A DNA stretch of 64,000 nt from Eonycteris spelaea (Eukaryota > Chordata > Mammalia > Chiroptera > Pteropodidae): the NCBI GenBank assembly GCA_003508835.1, contig PUFA01000070.1, positions 3,844,001 through 3,908,000 of the forward strand, given 5' to 3'. The position numbers were made by a program, and so were the translations under genes. Shown piece by piece: positions 1 through 12,539 of the stretch. A model generated the notes under the pieces. It made no database searches. It saw nothing but the letters and a program-made list of their open reading frames with translations, and was not told the DNA's origin. The first letter of the stretch is position 1. Each line of letters begins with the position of its first letter.

Positions 1-238
1 TACGGGTGAGAATTAACCCACAGCGTGTGACTGGGTGAAAATTAGACATGAGGATAAACTATAAAACTCCACTTAAGTCAGGGCTTGTAATCTATAAACG
101 ACTTATATGAATTGGCTTAAAAACTACGAGGACTGATGTCTTTTCAAGAGTGAGCACAGTTCCAGCCTGGAGTCTCACCACGTGGCCCTGCCGCCTCAGC
201 TCCACGGAGCCCGGGCCAAATGTTAGAGCAAGAACTAC

Positions 239-246
239 TGACGTCA
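239..246. promoter_or_regulatory. CRE palindrome TGACGTCA
   Basis: Exact 8-bp consensus cAMP-response element, bound by CREB/ATF family factors, about 370 bp before the KICS2 ATG. The match is seen directly; use in vivo is inferred. Confidence 0.5.
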
Positions 247-563
247 TGTAAACATGATGTCACTAGCACTGACGCAGTCAGACAGGGCGGGGCCTCTCAG
301 CTCACCTCAGAATACGGTCAGCTCCACGGAGCAGAGTGTTGGCCGCCTCGCGTTCTGCCCTGTGGCTCCGCATAGTCAGAGCTACGGTAACCGAAGTGCC
401 GAAGCTGCTCAGAGCCGAGGAGCTGCCACCTCCCTCTTCCCTTGGCTTTTACTCGCGTCTCTGAAAGGCTTAGGCCGGCCCAGGCGGCAGCGCGCTCACG
501 AGCCCCGCCCCCCGCTTGTGGCGGTCACGCGCACGCACGCTTGTGCGTACGTTCCCTGAGAAC

Positions 564-594
564 CCGGAAGTGCGAGGGAGAGGAGAGCCACGTG
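564..594 (+). promoter_or_regulatory. ETS site (CCGGAAGT) followed by CACGTG E-box
   Basis: CCGGAAGT at 564-571 is the canonical ETS/GABPA core site common just upstream of TATA-less start sites. CACGTG at 589-594 is a bHLH-ZIP E-box (MYC/MAX, USF, TFEB/TFE3). Both lie within 55 bp of the KICS2 start codon. A longer CLEAR consensus (GTCACGTGAC) is not present, so TFEB control is only a possibility. Confidence 0.5.
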
Positions 595-617
595 GGTGGA
601 GCTGGAGCGCAGCTCGC

Positions 618-850
618 ATGGGGAGTCTATCCCTCTTGCCGCCCCGGTCCGGTGGAACAGGCGGTGCTGGAGACGTTCTTCTCTCATCTGGGTATCTTCT
701 CTTACGACAAGGCCAAGGACAATGTGGAGAAGGAACGAGAGGCCAACAAGAGCGCGGGGGGCAGCTGGCTGTCGCTGCTGGCGGCCTTGGCCCACCTGGC
801 CGCGGCCGAGAAGGTCTATCACAGCCTCACCTACCTGGGGCAGAAACTAG
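618..850 (+). CDS. KICS2: KICS2 coding exon 1 (frame broken near the start codon)
   Basis: First coding exon of the KICSTOR subunit KICS2 (C12orf66). The frame ending at 850 encodes a stretch beginning [15 protein letters not shown] and ending [10 protein letters not shown], characteristic of the family. It ends at a GT donor (851-852), one base into a Gly codon. The only plausible ATG is at 618. The family N-terminus ([10 protein letters not shown]) is readable, but the initiator ATG, the [10 protein letters not shown] segment and the PVEQAV segment each lie in a different frame. One base is missing after ATGGG and one in the following GTCC run. With both bases allowed for, the exon contributes 235 nt and the whole CDS is 1,338 nt, exactly the 445-residue length I recall for the human protein. 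As written, translation from 618 gives an unrelated peptide. Sequencing or assembly error in a GC-rich exon is the simplest explanation. Confidence 0.93.
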
Positions 851-1284
851 GTACCTCCGCCCGCGCCCCCCGTGCCCCTTGAGGAGGAAGGAAAGGGGGT
901 ATATTCCCGGTCGGCAGTGGCTTGGGTTCCTGTTTCTGTCGCTCCTAATGCAGGCTCAATTGGACTCCCAGGTCTCTCCCACCGTTCCCTTCCTTCCCTC
1001 GGCTTCCACAAACCCCGCCCACCGGCCTCAGCAGATAGATTGGCAGATGGGGTGGATGCTCTTTGCAGGGCGGTACCCTAACGATGGATGTATCCATTTT
1101 GTCCAGTGCATGGATTGGTGCCATAAATGACAAGTTAAGCAAACTGTGTGTCTTCGCTCTTCTAACCAGTGACACTGCGGCCAGAGGAGCAAAACTTGGC
1201 AATACAACCTAGTTCGAATTAATGAAACACTACTGTCTGGCTTCTTAAGGTTAAGGCCCTGGAGAGTTACAGATGGAGTCCTAC

Positions 1285-1335
1285 CCCTTTATGTAGGCGC
1301 TCAATAAATATTTAGTGAATGAAATAAATGAATAC
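1285..1335 (+). repeat. L2/MIR 3' tail
   Basis: GTAGGCGCTCAATAAATATT followed by GTGAATGAAATAAATGAA matches the characteristic L2/MIR tail. Too short to separate the two families. Confidence 0.45.
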
Positions 1336-3984
1336 TGGACAGGAAAGGCAAGAAATATGCCTGCCTAACACTAGCAAGAGGGCTTACGGGAAAAATGTAA
1401 ACACTCTTATCCCATGATAAATCTTGCCTCTGCAAATTCGAGGCAAGGGCAGAGTCAACTGATTTTTACTAGTAGAAACAATTAGTATAGAGTAGATCAG
1501 AAGGAAACATTTGTGAAAGCCAAGGGCTATGCGAACAAGATTGTACTATTTACAATGATCAATAGTAAGTATTACAAATCCCAGAGCTTTTAGAGGTGTT
1601 TTAGTACTTTGGCCTATTTTAGACACTTTAATTATCAGAGGCACCCAGTCTAGTATGAATGAAGGACACATAGAATAGAAATGTAAAATTGAGTGCAGAC
1701 TCCATTTCGATTCCCCCACCCCCAGTTTCTTCATATTGACTGAGGGTGACCATGTATGTACATCTTGCTTTCAGTAAACACTTGGGGAAAGGCTTTTTGA
1801 GATCTTAAGTTTTGCCTTAGTTAATAACTTGTTTAGCATGTTAACTTACTGGCAAAAGCTGGTCAGTTTCGCCTTGTGTATTTTTCCTCTCCTTTTTACA
1901 GTGGCACTTCTCACAAATTTGCAATTGCTATTGCAGTGATATTATTCCCTTTTCTACAAATTGGCAAATTGTGTATTGTTGAGTGACAGACCCCAAACCA
2001 GAATACCTGCCTTTGAATTGTCAGATTCTGTTTGTATCCATATGATTTATAAAAAATTTGTACATGTATTATAATTTACATATATATGTAAATGGGGAGG
2101 ATTCCAACTATAAATTTGAAGGTGAGGAATTTTCTGGCAGTTTTAATTTTTAGATTCCCCCACCTCGTGAAGAGTGGTAATTGACCCCAATGCTATCATT
2201 CTTAATTTTTTTTAGCTTATTATGAGAATTTGATTAAACCTGTAGACTTACTATCCAGAAAAATATATGTAATACTATACAATTTTGGCATATAATCAGA
2301 GGACTCAGTTGGATTTCCTAAAGCCTTATTTGTGGACTCCAGTAAAAAAAAAAAAATCTAGTTTAAATTGCATGTACCTGGTTTTAGGTAAACAGAATTG
2401 GCTGCCCTGTGTATAAGAATGTATGTAGGTAAGACTATCATTGCTTCTAACTTGGTTTCTGTGAAGTGGGCCTCATATAAAGTGATTGGTTCTCCATTAA
2501 TCCCACCTTACATCAGTGAGCCTGAGGGCTTCACCTTGAAATTGACTCACAGAACATTTTACACTGTGAAACATGCCAGGGTACTCACTGTTCAGGCTCC
2601 CAGGTGATCTGTCACCTCTGAGTAAATGTTCTGAAAATGGCATGTTTCTCTTTAATGCCTCTTAATTTATTCACATATATAGTAAATGTAGATTCCAGAT
2701 TTAAAATTTTAACTTTGAAATTTCTTATGGGTTTTTTTTTTTTTTTTGTATTGGAACATTTGTGATATCAATGTGCTTAGTGACTTCATGATCACTGGGT
2801 TGACTTCATTTTCTTAAAAACTTGGGAAAAATTTTTTGTGTCTCCATTCCCATGTTCTTCAACTACTTTACTAATTAGAACATTTATATGGTTTTTCTTT
2901 AAAAAGCAATACAAAAAGTTTATATGTATTTTTAAACATTTATAACGTGGTTCAAAAAAAGTGTCTTTTTGACCTCACTTTTGACTGGTGTTTATTGGAG
3001 ACCTTAGCAGTGAATCCTGACTATAGCTGTCTTTTAGACAAAGGACAGACCTGACAGGGAGCCTTCTGTTCCTGTCTTGGCTCACTTGTGAAAACTTTGG
3101 GTGGGGCCCTTTTCTTGGAGCCTTCTCTTTCCATGGAGGGGAGAATATACCTGTTTGGGGAAGAATCAGTGACTCAATGCCTGTGAAGGATTTCAGAAAC
3201 TCATACTTTTCTCCCCTTTGTTTCATTACTGGAGAGTTTCCTCAACATCTGGTTGCTGGAATTTAGCGTAGTAGAAAATGACTTAACTTGAGAACCGATG
3301 TTTAAAAATTATTTGCAAGAAGTTGTAGATTAAAATTCCTAATTAGATGTTTTGCATGATCCTTTAAAATACTTATTTCTTGAAATTTCGTCTTGTAAGA
3401 TAGACTGTTGAAATCTTGAGAAATGAACATATATAAATAGAGCCCTCTGGAAATAATTCAAAATAATCATATTTTGTAAATTCGAGAAATTGAAAAAGAG
3501 AAAGAAGTCTTGCGTCTCTGATTTCTTGTTTCCCAGGATGAAGGAAGGCCAGTCCCCACTGGATATTCCAAACTAGGGTAGTTAACAAATAGGATTATAC
3601 TCCTGAGAGCTTTGAGAAAAGAGACTCGTATAAAGAAATGCATTGGTTGTTTCTCTCCTTCCTCATAGTGTCACTTTACTTGGTTTCACATCCTAGCGAT
3701 GGATGTTTATTGATAAACTTTTAAAGGTATTCTTTGTATTTATGTGGTATTTCCACTCCCCCAGATGAGGGTACTCTGATGAAGGAAAGTATCCATTTTT
3801 CACCCAGATTTAAAAATTTTCACCAAGGCCACCCTGTTCAAACAGTGGAAGTGAGTACATAGTTGAGGTCACCTAGTTCTGTCAAATAGATTGCTATTTT
3901 TACAGGAATTGAAGCTCTCAATTTACCATAGAGTTTCAGAAGCTCAGTTATGTAGCACTGAGTATTTTCTTATATCAGTTATAA

Positions 3985-4230
3985 ATGGAAGGGAAAGAGG
4001 ATTAGCATTATCGAGTGTGTGCTTTGCTTTGCTCCAGATACATTACACACCAAATGTTATTTCATTTTTGTCTTCTTAGCAGCTCTATTACTAGTTTTGT
4101 GTTAAAAATAACTAAGGTTCAAAATGGCTAAGTCATTTGCACATCACACAGTTTGTGAATTCAAAAGCTGGGATTTGGAACCAAGTCTGGCAGAATTTCA
4201 GAGCTTTTAGGTTTTACATATTACTCTGAC
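3985..4230 (+). repeat. MIR SINE
   Basis: Shows the MIR order: a size/abundance segment, then AACTAAGGTTCAAAATGGCT (gaggaaactgaggct-like), AAGTCATTTGCACATCACAC (CORE-like), and an AGCTGGGATTTGGAACCAAG segment. Diverged, ancient mammal-wide SINE. Confidence 0.65.
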
Positions 4231-5700
4231 TACCCTCCTAACCTAAGAGATTCTGTCCTAGACCTGGGCACAGAGGTCTTTTTACATAATCTGCAAAGCT
4301 AGAATGAATATGGGCATGGAAAGAAGGCAATCCCAAGGTACAATCCTATATAGGATGTTTATGTCAGGGTCAGTCTACCTGTACCATATGGATTTTGCTG
4401 CTATTAGTAGGAGAAATGATGTAAGTGCTAGTCAATATGTTTAAGCATTATACTGGAGAAACTATTCTTAAGTATTAGTAGTTTGGCTGTGGAATCAGTA
4501 ATAAGTAGAGTAACCAACCTTTTAGGTTTGCCCAGGGCTGAAAGGGTTTCCAGGATATGGGACTAAGGGAGAGTTTCCCAAGAAGTGAGGCTTTCAGTGC
4601 TAAAACTGGAAAGTCGTGGGTAGACTAGGACAAGGTAGTCGTTATATAGTTGTAAGAGATACGAGATTCATTTCTTGAAACATAAGCTGGGCAATGAACT
4701 AAAAACGATGTTATGAAATGTTTCATTCTATAAGAGGGTATTTTACAAATGCTTTGATAAATGATTTTCATTCCTAATTGATATGTTTAGAACAGTCATT
4801 CATTCATTAAATCATTCTGTATATATTAATAGAAAAATTGTTATCTATATTTGAGGTTTTTATATATTCTTAAGAATTACTGTTTTAAACCTGTCCAGTT
4901 TCTTTTCTGTCTCCTAATGTCTTACCTCTGACCCTTTGGTGGGGTGCATGAATACTTAAAAAAAATCTATAAAGCTGGCTCTACAATTATTAGAAATATA
5001 GTTGATCTTGTATTAATACAAAAATGATGTCTATGCCATTTGATTCTTTTTGACTTTTGCAAAGGATGCATTTGGTCTTTTTGCTGATTTATTTTGGAAC
5101 CCCTGTATTACAGCAGCAGTTATTTAGAATTGTTTGTTGCTCTTAATAATTCACAATGTGCTGCTTATTATGTTATAGCCTATATTGTCAACCTTGTGAA
5201 GAGTACCAAGATTTCCTTTTTTCCCAGGGACCCAGAAGTCTGTGTTCTTGTGTAAGGGAGATTTATGTGTGTGTTATCCATTTTCTGGTTTAAAAGATAA
5301 GATTAAAAGATGGCTTAAAAGATAAGATTCAAAGGAAAATGCAACTCTAACACAGAAATAAAAATTTCTGATTTACCAGGAATAACAGCAGTGTTTCATA
5401 ATTGGGTGTTCTCATTTATTTTAAATACATTTTTTGGAAGGAGGGCTTTTTAGTTCCTGGTTAATTATTCTCTGAAATAAATCTGAATCCTCACTGAAGT
5501 TGGATGGGGGAGAATTAGTGTATGGCTAAGGAAACGAAACACAGGTCTGTTGTTACATTAATGAGTTGTACCAGCCATTTGTTTAACCTATTCCTCAGTG
5601 AAATTATCAACCACAAAACATTTAAATCCCAGTGATAGAAGTCAGAGATTATGGTAGAGGAGCTCAGCAGGTTCAGATTCTTTCCTTTTGGATGCTGTGA

Positions 5701-6060
<360 letters not shown>

Positions 6061-7149
6061 TAGATGAGGAGGGAGGGAGGGTTAAAATGCAGCAGCTTCT
6101 CGATCCCACACAGACCCTCAGTTTTCCCCCACACTCTTATGACAAAAAACCAAAGAGAATAGCTGTGTTACATTTTGTATATATTAATTAACCAACAGGT
6201 ATACATTAGGCACCTTCTTTGGGCTCAGTTAACAACATACTGGATGGATACTTATTTTCCTAAGCAATAGCAAAAGACCAATAATAAAATAATCCTTAAA
6301 AGATGTATTATAACTGATTTTGGTATTTATGAAGGAGTTCATATAGCCATAAAAGAATTGTGTATAAAATATTGTGACTTTTTTAACAAACCACTATTCA
6401 CTTATTCCTCTAATGCAGCCGGTACTTACATGTGTTGGAAGCTCCTGTATAATTGCTTTTGGCACCTGTGGCCCACTTTTGGTTTTGTTTTAAATTTCCT
6501 CATAGCGGAGGCAGGCATCTGTGCTTCTGAGGAGGGCATACTCCAGGTTTATTGGGGGGGTTTTGTCTATTTTTTTTCATAGTTAAAAGTTATTTGTAGC
6601 CAGTTTCGTTTTTTTTTTTTTTTTAAGAATGTTGATCGACTGGAAAACTTTTATATGAAGGAAATTGATTGCTACTTATAAGAGATGAGATTAGTTTTAA
6701 CGTCTTACTCACTACCTGACCCAAAAGGCAATACCAAAAGAATTTAAGAAGCATCGTGAACATCATTGATGGGAATGACCCAGTTTTATTTTTGGATCCC
6801 TGGAGCCTGACATAGTGTCTTGCACATAGTAGTTGCTCAGTAATTTCATGATGGACTAAATGGAAAGTAATGACCTTGAAGGATACCACTCCTTTGAATA
6901 TGTGAGTTCATATATGTTTGCTTAAAAGAGAAAGGTAGATATGTTAACTTACATTCCCAAATGAAAGATAATATTCATCTGATTAATGGACTAGGCAAAG
7001 GGGACAAAATGAGATTAAGAGAGAAATTATGGAAGATATAGAATCTAAGATTACTTTTAAGGGTAGATAAGGTTTTGAAAGCAAAACTTGAGAAGAAGAG
7101 AGCAGATGCTTTGAGACAAGAAGGCGATTTCAGAATACTAAAAGGCCTC

Positions 7150-7485
7150 AGAGTTTTGATACCTGCTCTTCTCTCTTCCTAAAACATTCTTGTCCTACTT
7201 GTCTACTTATGATTTAAGTCTCTGTTCAAATGTCACAGAGACCTTCTCTCCTCATCCTACCAAAACTATCATTCCTTAGACACTATCTTGCTCCCCTGAT
7301 TTATTTTCTTCACATTCCTTATTGCCATCTGAAATTACTGTTATTTGCTTAGGGTGTTTTTTTTTTTTCTCTCACAACTAGAATGTGAGCTCCATGACAG
7401 CTTCTGTGTCTTCATCACCTTGAACAGAGCCCAGCGCATAGTAGGTGTTCAATAGGTATTTGTTGAATGAATAAATGAATAGTTG
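7150..7485 (+). repeat. L2 LINE 3' end
   Basis: Contains the L2 coding tail (TCTGTTCAAATGTCACAGAG, CCTTCTCTCC), then GAATGTGAGCTCCATGACAG and the closing CATAGTAGGTGTTCAATAGG and TTGTTGAATGAATAAATGAA. Ordered as in L2 consensus. Confidence 0.75.
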
Positions 7486-7489
7486 CTAA

Positions 7490-7965
7490 ATGTGGAGAAC
7501 CATGAATGGCTTTTGAATAGGGAATTGTCTGTTTTCATCTTTATCTTAGACTGATTACTATGGTCCTGGTGTGTGGTTGGAATGGTGAAGGGAGTGGTTA
7601 CATGAAGAAAGTGTAGTTTAGCAGGCTCTTATGGTAATCTGATTGCTGATAGTAGGGCCTCCTCTTGCAAGACAGTGGGAAAAGAGATGAAGACAAGGAA
7701 AGTCTATAAGTTTTGGCAATAGGATTGTGGGAGTAATGAGAGATTTCTGTCAAAGATGATTTAGAAGTTTTGCACTTTCAATGATAATGTTATTTATAGG
7801 ATTGAGAAGTCAAGAGGGGCTGGCTTAGAAAGTAGTGAGCAAAATTTGGAACAATTAGGACTTGAGTTGCTAACAGATCTTCAAGTAGAGGTTCAGTAGG
7901 CAGCTGGAAATGGGGGTACAGAGCTCACATGAAGCCAGAAACAGAAAATAATTAAAGGTCATCTG
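7490..7965 (-). repeat. Probable antisense L2 fragment
   Basis: Purine-rich segments (AGGTTCAGTAGGCAGCTGGA, AATGGGGGTACAGAGCTCA) resemble reverse-complement L2 internal sequence seen widely in mammals. Diverged; assignment tentative. Confidence 0.4.
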
Positions 7966-8089
7966 TATAGAGAAGTAGACTTATCTTGTTTTTTGGTTTC
8001 AGAACATATCCTGCTTTCTTTAATAAAGCAACAATTGATTTTTAACCGTGCAAGAAAGAAGGGGGAATATTTATATATAGCTATTTTGA

Positions 8090-8260
8090 AGGAAACTAGC
8101 ACATACTAAGCAACTACTGTGTGCCAGGCAGTATGCAAGACCCTTTTATATATCTGATTTGAGGTATAGGTGAGTTAGTGCTACTTTTATGGAGTCTCGG
8201 GGAAGTTAAGCATGCCCAGGGTCATGCAAATTATCTTCTCTATGACTCCAGAGTCCATAT
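8090..8260 (+). repeat. MIR SINE
   Basis: CAACTACTGTGTGCCAGGCA, AAGACCCTTTTATATATCTG and GGGAAGTTAAGCATGCCCAG follow the MIR consensus order. Confidence 0.68.
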
Positions 8261-8564
8261 TCTGTATGCATCATTGCTTGTATCAAATAATGAGATGCTT
8301 TTCATCCAGTCCAGATAATTTATCTCTGTTGATTATTTTACAAGTCAATAAATAAATAATTCTTATTTAGAATAAAAAAGACATAGTAGAAATAGTCCTG
8401 TCAGAGTAAGACGAAAACATTGTAAGCAACTTACTACATTCCCTTGCAAGGAATAAGAATTGTGTACTGCATAAAATCAGTAATGTGCACATTCTCTCTG
8501 AGCACAAGATAGTTTGGTAAATGTACTATTATGCTTTTATTCTTCCTTTATAAAGTTTTCCCCT

Positions 8565-9780
8565 AATTTTTTCATTTTGAAATTTTTAGTCCTACAGAAA
8601 AGTTACAAGAATAGTATAAATAGATAATATGACCAATAATTCCACTCCTAATACCCAATGAAAAATACAAAATGAAAACATGTATCTTACACATGAAAAC
8701 TTTTACAGGAATGTTCATAGCAGCATTATTGATAATTGCCAAGAGGTGGAAACAGTCCAAATGTCCATCGACTGATGGATGAATAATATGATATATTCAT
8801 ACAAGGGGTTATTCAGCAATAAAAAGGAAGGAGTACTGATACGTGCGATAACATGGATGAACCTTATAAAATTATGTTACATGAAATGAGCCAATCATTT
8901 ATATGAAATGTGCAGACTAGGCAAAGTCATGGACACAGAAAGTAGATTACAAAATCATAGACACAGAAAATGGTAGTTAAGGGTTGGTGGGGTGGGGAGG
9001 GAGAATGGAGAGTGGCTGTTAATGCGTATAGGGTTTCTTTTGGGGGGTAATGGGACTGTCCTAAAATTAGATAGTGGTGATGGTTACACAATTCTGAATA
9101 TATTAAAACTGTTAAATTGTATACATTAAAAGGGTGTATGTTACATGTGTGAATTAAATACCAGTAAAACTGTTACTTAAAAAAAAAACTGTACGATGAA
9201 CACACAGGTATCTTTTACCTAGATTCACTATTAAAATTTTGCCATGCTTGTTTTTCTCTCTCTCTGTATATAATTTTATTTCCCTGAGTTGTTTGGAAGT
9301 CAAATGCAAACGTCATGACACTTCACTCCTAAATATTCAGGTTGTGTCTCTTAAGAACCATACAAACCTATAACATAGTTTACACACAGGAAATTTAACA
9401 CTGATTTTCCACCATCATCTAATATATAGTCCATATTCAGATTTCCTCAGTTGTCCAAAAACATCCTCTATAGTTATTTTTTATTGTCATGTATTTTGGA
9501 TCTTCTTTTATATTCTAAATTTTCTTTTGTTGTTAACATGGCTCAAAATTTATAAAGTACAAAAGAACACGTAGGGAAAAGTCTGCCTGCTGCCCTGTCT
9601 TAGCTACTTAATTCCCTTCCTAAGAAGCAATGAATGTCAGCAAGTTCTTCCTATCATTCCCGAGAGAGTCTATGCATATGGGTATTCACATTTTTTAAAA
9701 CATATTTTACATGTGTACAGATTTTCTGTTTGTAAATATTATTTTCTTTCTCAAATCTGATTATTATGTATATATTTGTT
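8565..9780 (-). mobile_element. Old L1 3' UTR, antisense, interrupted
   Basis: Segments at 8,565-8,620, 9,195-9,480 and 9,530-9,780 read as one old L1 3' region on the minus strand: ACAGAAAAGTTACAAGAATA is continued after the inserted element by ACACAGGTATCTTTTACCTA and AATTTTGCCATGCTTG. No coding capacity. Confidence 0.55.
8625..9192 (+). mobile_element. L1 3' end inserted into an older L1
   Basis: Begins in the end of ORF2 (AGCAGCATTATTGATAATTG, TGTCCATCGACTGATGGATG), passes through a G-rich 3' UTR stretch (GGTTGGTGGGGTGGGGAGGG) and ends AAATTGTATACATTAAAAGG... followed by an A tract at 9,180-9,188. 5'-truncated. Surrounding older L1 sequence continues on both sides, showing nesting. Confidence 0.72.
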
Positions 9781-11889
9781 AATAAAGTAATCTTTTGAAA
9801 ACCAAAAACTAAAGTACAATTGGCGATATGATTCTCAAAAGGAAGAGATCACATCTGGTGCTTGCCAAATGCTAATGTGGAAGTGGTTTGCTGAACCATC
9901 TCGGAAGCTTAAGAAAATACTGGGCCCTCCTCTTTTTCCCCAATAAGGTAAAATTTAGTAGTTCTGGATTGGGTGCCCACAAATTTGTATGTTTTAAAGT
10001 TCCTTGTGCTACTGATACATAGTCTGCATGAAAAAAAATTGTTTGCATAAATAAAAGATGCCAACATTAGAATACACCGAATATTGAACCTTACAGATGT
10101 GTGTGCATGTGCTTGTATATGTTCGTGTATGTCTCTGCTGGGAATTATTACTATTTAATTTCATTTGTATTTTATTAGATTTGTGATCTATCATCTTTGA
10201 ACCTTCTTTGAAACATCCCACTTCCTAGAGGCTTGAGAATTTCTCGCATTTCCTGCCAAAGCCTCAATTTCATTCTTGAAACTCTTAGGGCAGTACTTGA
10301 CTGTACCCATTTGTCTTCTGATTGGTTGCTGATGGAGTCTGATGGAGCTGGGTTGCAACATCACATATGGTCAATAGTTGTTTTCATCTACAGTTTCTAT
10401 CTTCTACCCATTCTAACTTTCTCTAATTAATAGGGAATTACTGATCACATCTTAGCCTGAAAATTAACAAAATTATCAAAATTATCAAAATTAGAGGCTA
10501 CGGGTTAATTCGAACGACAACAAATTCTTTAGTTAAGAATTTTTGAGATAGTTAAGATAGAAATTCTGTATAATATATTGATTTTTCTTTGGGAAGTGGA
10601 TTATTTTAGGTATAAATGAATGTGATTTGCCTTTTGCCAGGATAACACACCTAATACATTCCTTTCATGGTTCCAATATTCTAGAGAAATAATTCATATT
10701 TCGGTATTCTCTTGTATTGAGTTAATCTTCTTCCCCAAGGACCCAATTTATCTTTCAAGGAATGCTTATTTGTCTCAATATATATGATCCATGTCAAAAC
10801 ACTTATAAAAAATTGGTGTCAATCTTTCATCTTTCAAACCATGAAATGCTTTTTATATTAAAAAATTAACAAGCATGATATATAGCATGGAGTCTAAACC
10901 TCTGGCCCTGATTTTAGATGCAGATCCTGTGTGTCATTGTAATGTCCAGTCTACTTTCAGAGATGAAGAGAGAGCATATTTTTTTTTTATCTGGATGCCA
11001 GTTGTGTTCAGAGTAGAACGATGTTAAAGGTTTCCTCTTTTGGTAACCTTATTACATCATTAAGCAAATTTAAATTCTTATTTAAGAATCACAGCCATTT
11101 ATAATGCTGCATTTCAAATTGAGTAATTAACATTGTGGATATGAGTTTTTATTATGTGCCCGTTAGAAAAAAATGAATTTAGATCCTACAGGATCACAGT
11201 GTCTGCTACTCCTTGAATACTCTTGAGGAGAGGTAGAACTTGGGTTTTTTTTCCAAGGAAGCATCGATGTAACATTTTTTATTTTATACAGTTTGTTTTG
11301 ACTTTATTTACCTAACTGTTTTATACAATGAACATAAAAGAAAATTCTGGCTGATCTTTCTGTTTTGTGGTTAAAATAAAACTGGAAGATAGATATAATG
11401 CGAATTAATATTTACTCTCCTGAATCAAGAATATAATTTTAAGAAGTAATGCTTTTAAAGAAGTTAGCAATTATTAATGCATTCTAGACAGCTTTTTAAA
11501 ATCTCTCTGGCATAGGAATAATACCATTCAGTGATTTTTATTTTTTAATCATAAATTTTAGCCAGAATTTATATAACTTTTTTTTAGTTATATAAAATTT
11601 ATCTGCATTTTAGGAAATGTAGTTTTTTTAAAAAAAAATCTAAATCCTTCAAAATGACAGAAGTCTCACCAAAGACAGAACTATAATTTGTTTAGCTTAT
11701 GCCCTTTTTTTCCCTTTAAAAAAAGATTCATGATAATAAGACTTAATGAAACAGTTGTATATATAGTTCAACAAGGTTAATTATTTAAAAAAATACCCAC
11801 TGAAAATTTTATAAGCAAAACCAACAATAGTGCAGTTTCTGTGGGATGCATTCTATTCTAGACACTTGACATACCTAGATCTTAACAGT

Positions 11890-11965
11890 TCAGATTTAAA
11901 GCCTTCTGTGATCTTGCCCCAGCCTACCTTTTCAAATTCATCAAAGATCTGTCAAATGTCTTAAA
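11890..11965 (+). repeat. L2 fragment
   Basis: AAAGCCTTCTGTGATCTTGC then CCCAGCCTACC matches the L2 segment encoding the ORF2 C-terminus. Short and diverged. Confidence 0.5.
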
Positions 11966-12539
11966 TTGCAGCCGAACTCTTAGTAAAAAGGAAGAAGCCT
12001 CAGAGAAGCCTTTGAAGATTTTAAACAGAAGCCAACAAACAGTTCCTAATCTAATGTGTTCCCCATTTCTTACCTTAGTTCATATTATTTATTTTGTTTA
12101 GAATGTCCTCAAATTTATAGAAGAGGAAAAATATCTTTTTCCTCTACTCTTCTGAGTTCTTGGCTGGGGTCCCTTTAAACAAAAAACAGATTAACAAGAG
12201 AAAAGCATACAAGTATATTTAATATAATTTTACATGACAAGTCATAACCTGTGCTTTTATGCTATATTTGATGAAGAATGGAGAGTTGTGGGAAAACGTA
12301 GAATGAAAAGGGTTTAAGCTAAGTGTAGTAAACTGAGGAAAACAGCAAGTCCTGTTAGTTCAGATTCTTCTCTGTGTCCCTTAGTCTTTGGAGATAAGGA
12401 TGCAGCTCTTTTCCTGGGAGTATGGGGAGGGCTCCTCTCACTTGAGGGTTTAATGACCTAATTCAGAGGAGGGTCATGTTGTTTCTCAACTTCCTTTGGC
12501 TTAAAATATTTAGTATAGAAATTGTTAAAGATTTTGCTT

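Larger units (their letters stand above)
230..617 (+). promoter_or_regulatory. KICS2: CpG-rich promoter and 5' UTR region of KICS2
   Basis: The sequence becomes GC- and CpG-rich from about 450 to 900, against an AT-rich surrounding, as expected of a TATA-less housekeeping CpG-island promoter. No TATA box is placed sensibly before the first coding exon. Candidate sites seen are a full palindromic CRE (239-246), an ETS site (564-571) and two CACGTG E-boxes (179-184, 589-594). The transcription start is not visible. I infer it lies between about 450 and 610 from the ETS site and the position of the first coding exon. Confidence 0.65.

Noticed and set aside
516..1130. 204-codon + strand open frame overlapping the KICS2 first exon
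   Set aside because: It is a GC-rich shadow frame running through the KICS2 donor site into intron 1. The conserved protein is in another frame.
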